Translations under genes and position numbers: made by a program
Notes under the pieces: generated by a model
What the model was told of the DNA's origin: nothing
Databases searched by the model: none
The model's input: only the letters and a program-made list of their open reading frames with translations
Assembly (NCBI GenBank): GCA_905235955.1
Contig: CAJONN010000094.1
Location: 1-7,491, forward strand
Length of the DNA: 7,491 bases
Reading direction: 5' to 3'
From: an uncultured Marinilabiliaceae bacterium
GTDB lineage: Bacteria > Bacteroidota > Bacteroidia > Bacteroidales > Marinilabiliaceae
Shown here: positions 7,404-7,491 of the stretch, piece after piece
How positions within the stretch are numbered: position 1 is the stretch's first letter
Layout of the letters: every line of letters starts with the position of its first letter

Positions 7404-7491
7404 AGCACGGAACCCGATTTTCACCTCGCGGTTGTCGCCTTTGGCACGGAGCGTTAAGAAAATTATCGTAGCGAAGCGCCCGAAACGATTT

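Larger units (their letters stand above)
7230..7491. other. Non-coding tail downstream of the kinase gene, possible interspersed element
   Basis: No reading frame here has family features. The left part is AT-rich; from about 7405 it becomes GC-richer, with GCACGGA occurring twice (7405-7411 and 7444-7450). Three short inverted repeats are present (7285-7297, 7386-7403, 7465-7489). On the minus strand the last 90 bases are open for 29 codons to a TAA at 7404-7402. The translation is arginine-rich and ends RGENRVPC, which looks like chance translation of a conserved DNA element rather than a protein end. A gene 3' end entering from the right cannot be excluded. Confidence 0.4.

Noticed and set aside
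7058..7408. Minus-strand open frame of 116 codons overlapping the kinase 3' end
   Set aside because: Over half lies antisense to the conserved C-terminus of the kinase, with no recognisable domain; better explained as chance or as translation of a non-coding element.
7402..7491. C-terminal end of a minus-strand gene entering from the right
   Set aside because: Open for 29 codons only, arginine-rich with no recognisable fold; not strong enough to call a CDS, though not excluded.

Overview
The window looks like a chromosomal piece of a Bacteroidetes genome, most likely order Bacteroidales (Prevotella, Porphyromonas or Muribaculaceae-like). The signs are: three candidate promoters carrying the TAnnTTTG -7 box typical of this phylum, A-rich leaders instead of clear Shine-Dalgarno sites at most genes, an outer-membrane protein with a carboxypeptidase-D regulatory-like domain fused to a DUF5686-type region, and a UvrA whose first zinc-finger module begins CPTTG. 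Genus is not decidable by eye.

Layout. (1) Bases 1-623, minus strand: the first 207 codons of a NarL/LuxR-type response regulator, cut by the left edge just after the DNA-binding domain. (2) Bases 624-936/954: a divergent intergenic region with a facing pair of -7 boxes (655-662 minus, 883-890 plus) and, between them, a tandem array of the heptamer AGTTRTA (761-833) that settles into a 14-bp period. (3) Bases 955-3459, plus: a secreted outer-membrane DUF5686-type protein. (4) Bases 3515-6370, plus: uvrA, full length, with its own likely -7 box in the 55-bp gap before it. (5) Bases 6375-7229, plus: a BadF/BadG/BcrA/BcrD-family sugar kinase, probably an N-acetylglucosamine kinase, starting 4 bp after the uvrA stop. 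(6) Bases 7230-7491: no convincing gene; small inverted repeats, and a sequence that looks like an interspersed non-coding element.

Functionally, the response regulator and the outer-membrane protein are divergent and may share control through the repeat-bearing intergenic region (inference). uvrA and the sugar kinase are almost certainly co-transcribed by spacing, although nucleotide-excision repair and amino-sugar/cell-wall salvage have no obvious biochemical link. I do not see a mobile element, CRISPR array, tRNA or rRNA. I found no clearly new multi-gene system; the most unusual items are the heptamer array inside the divergent promoter region and the structured 3' non-coding tail.
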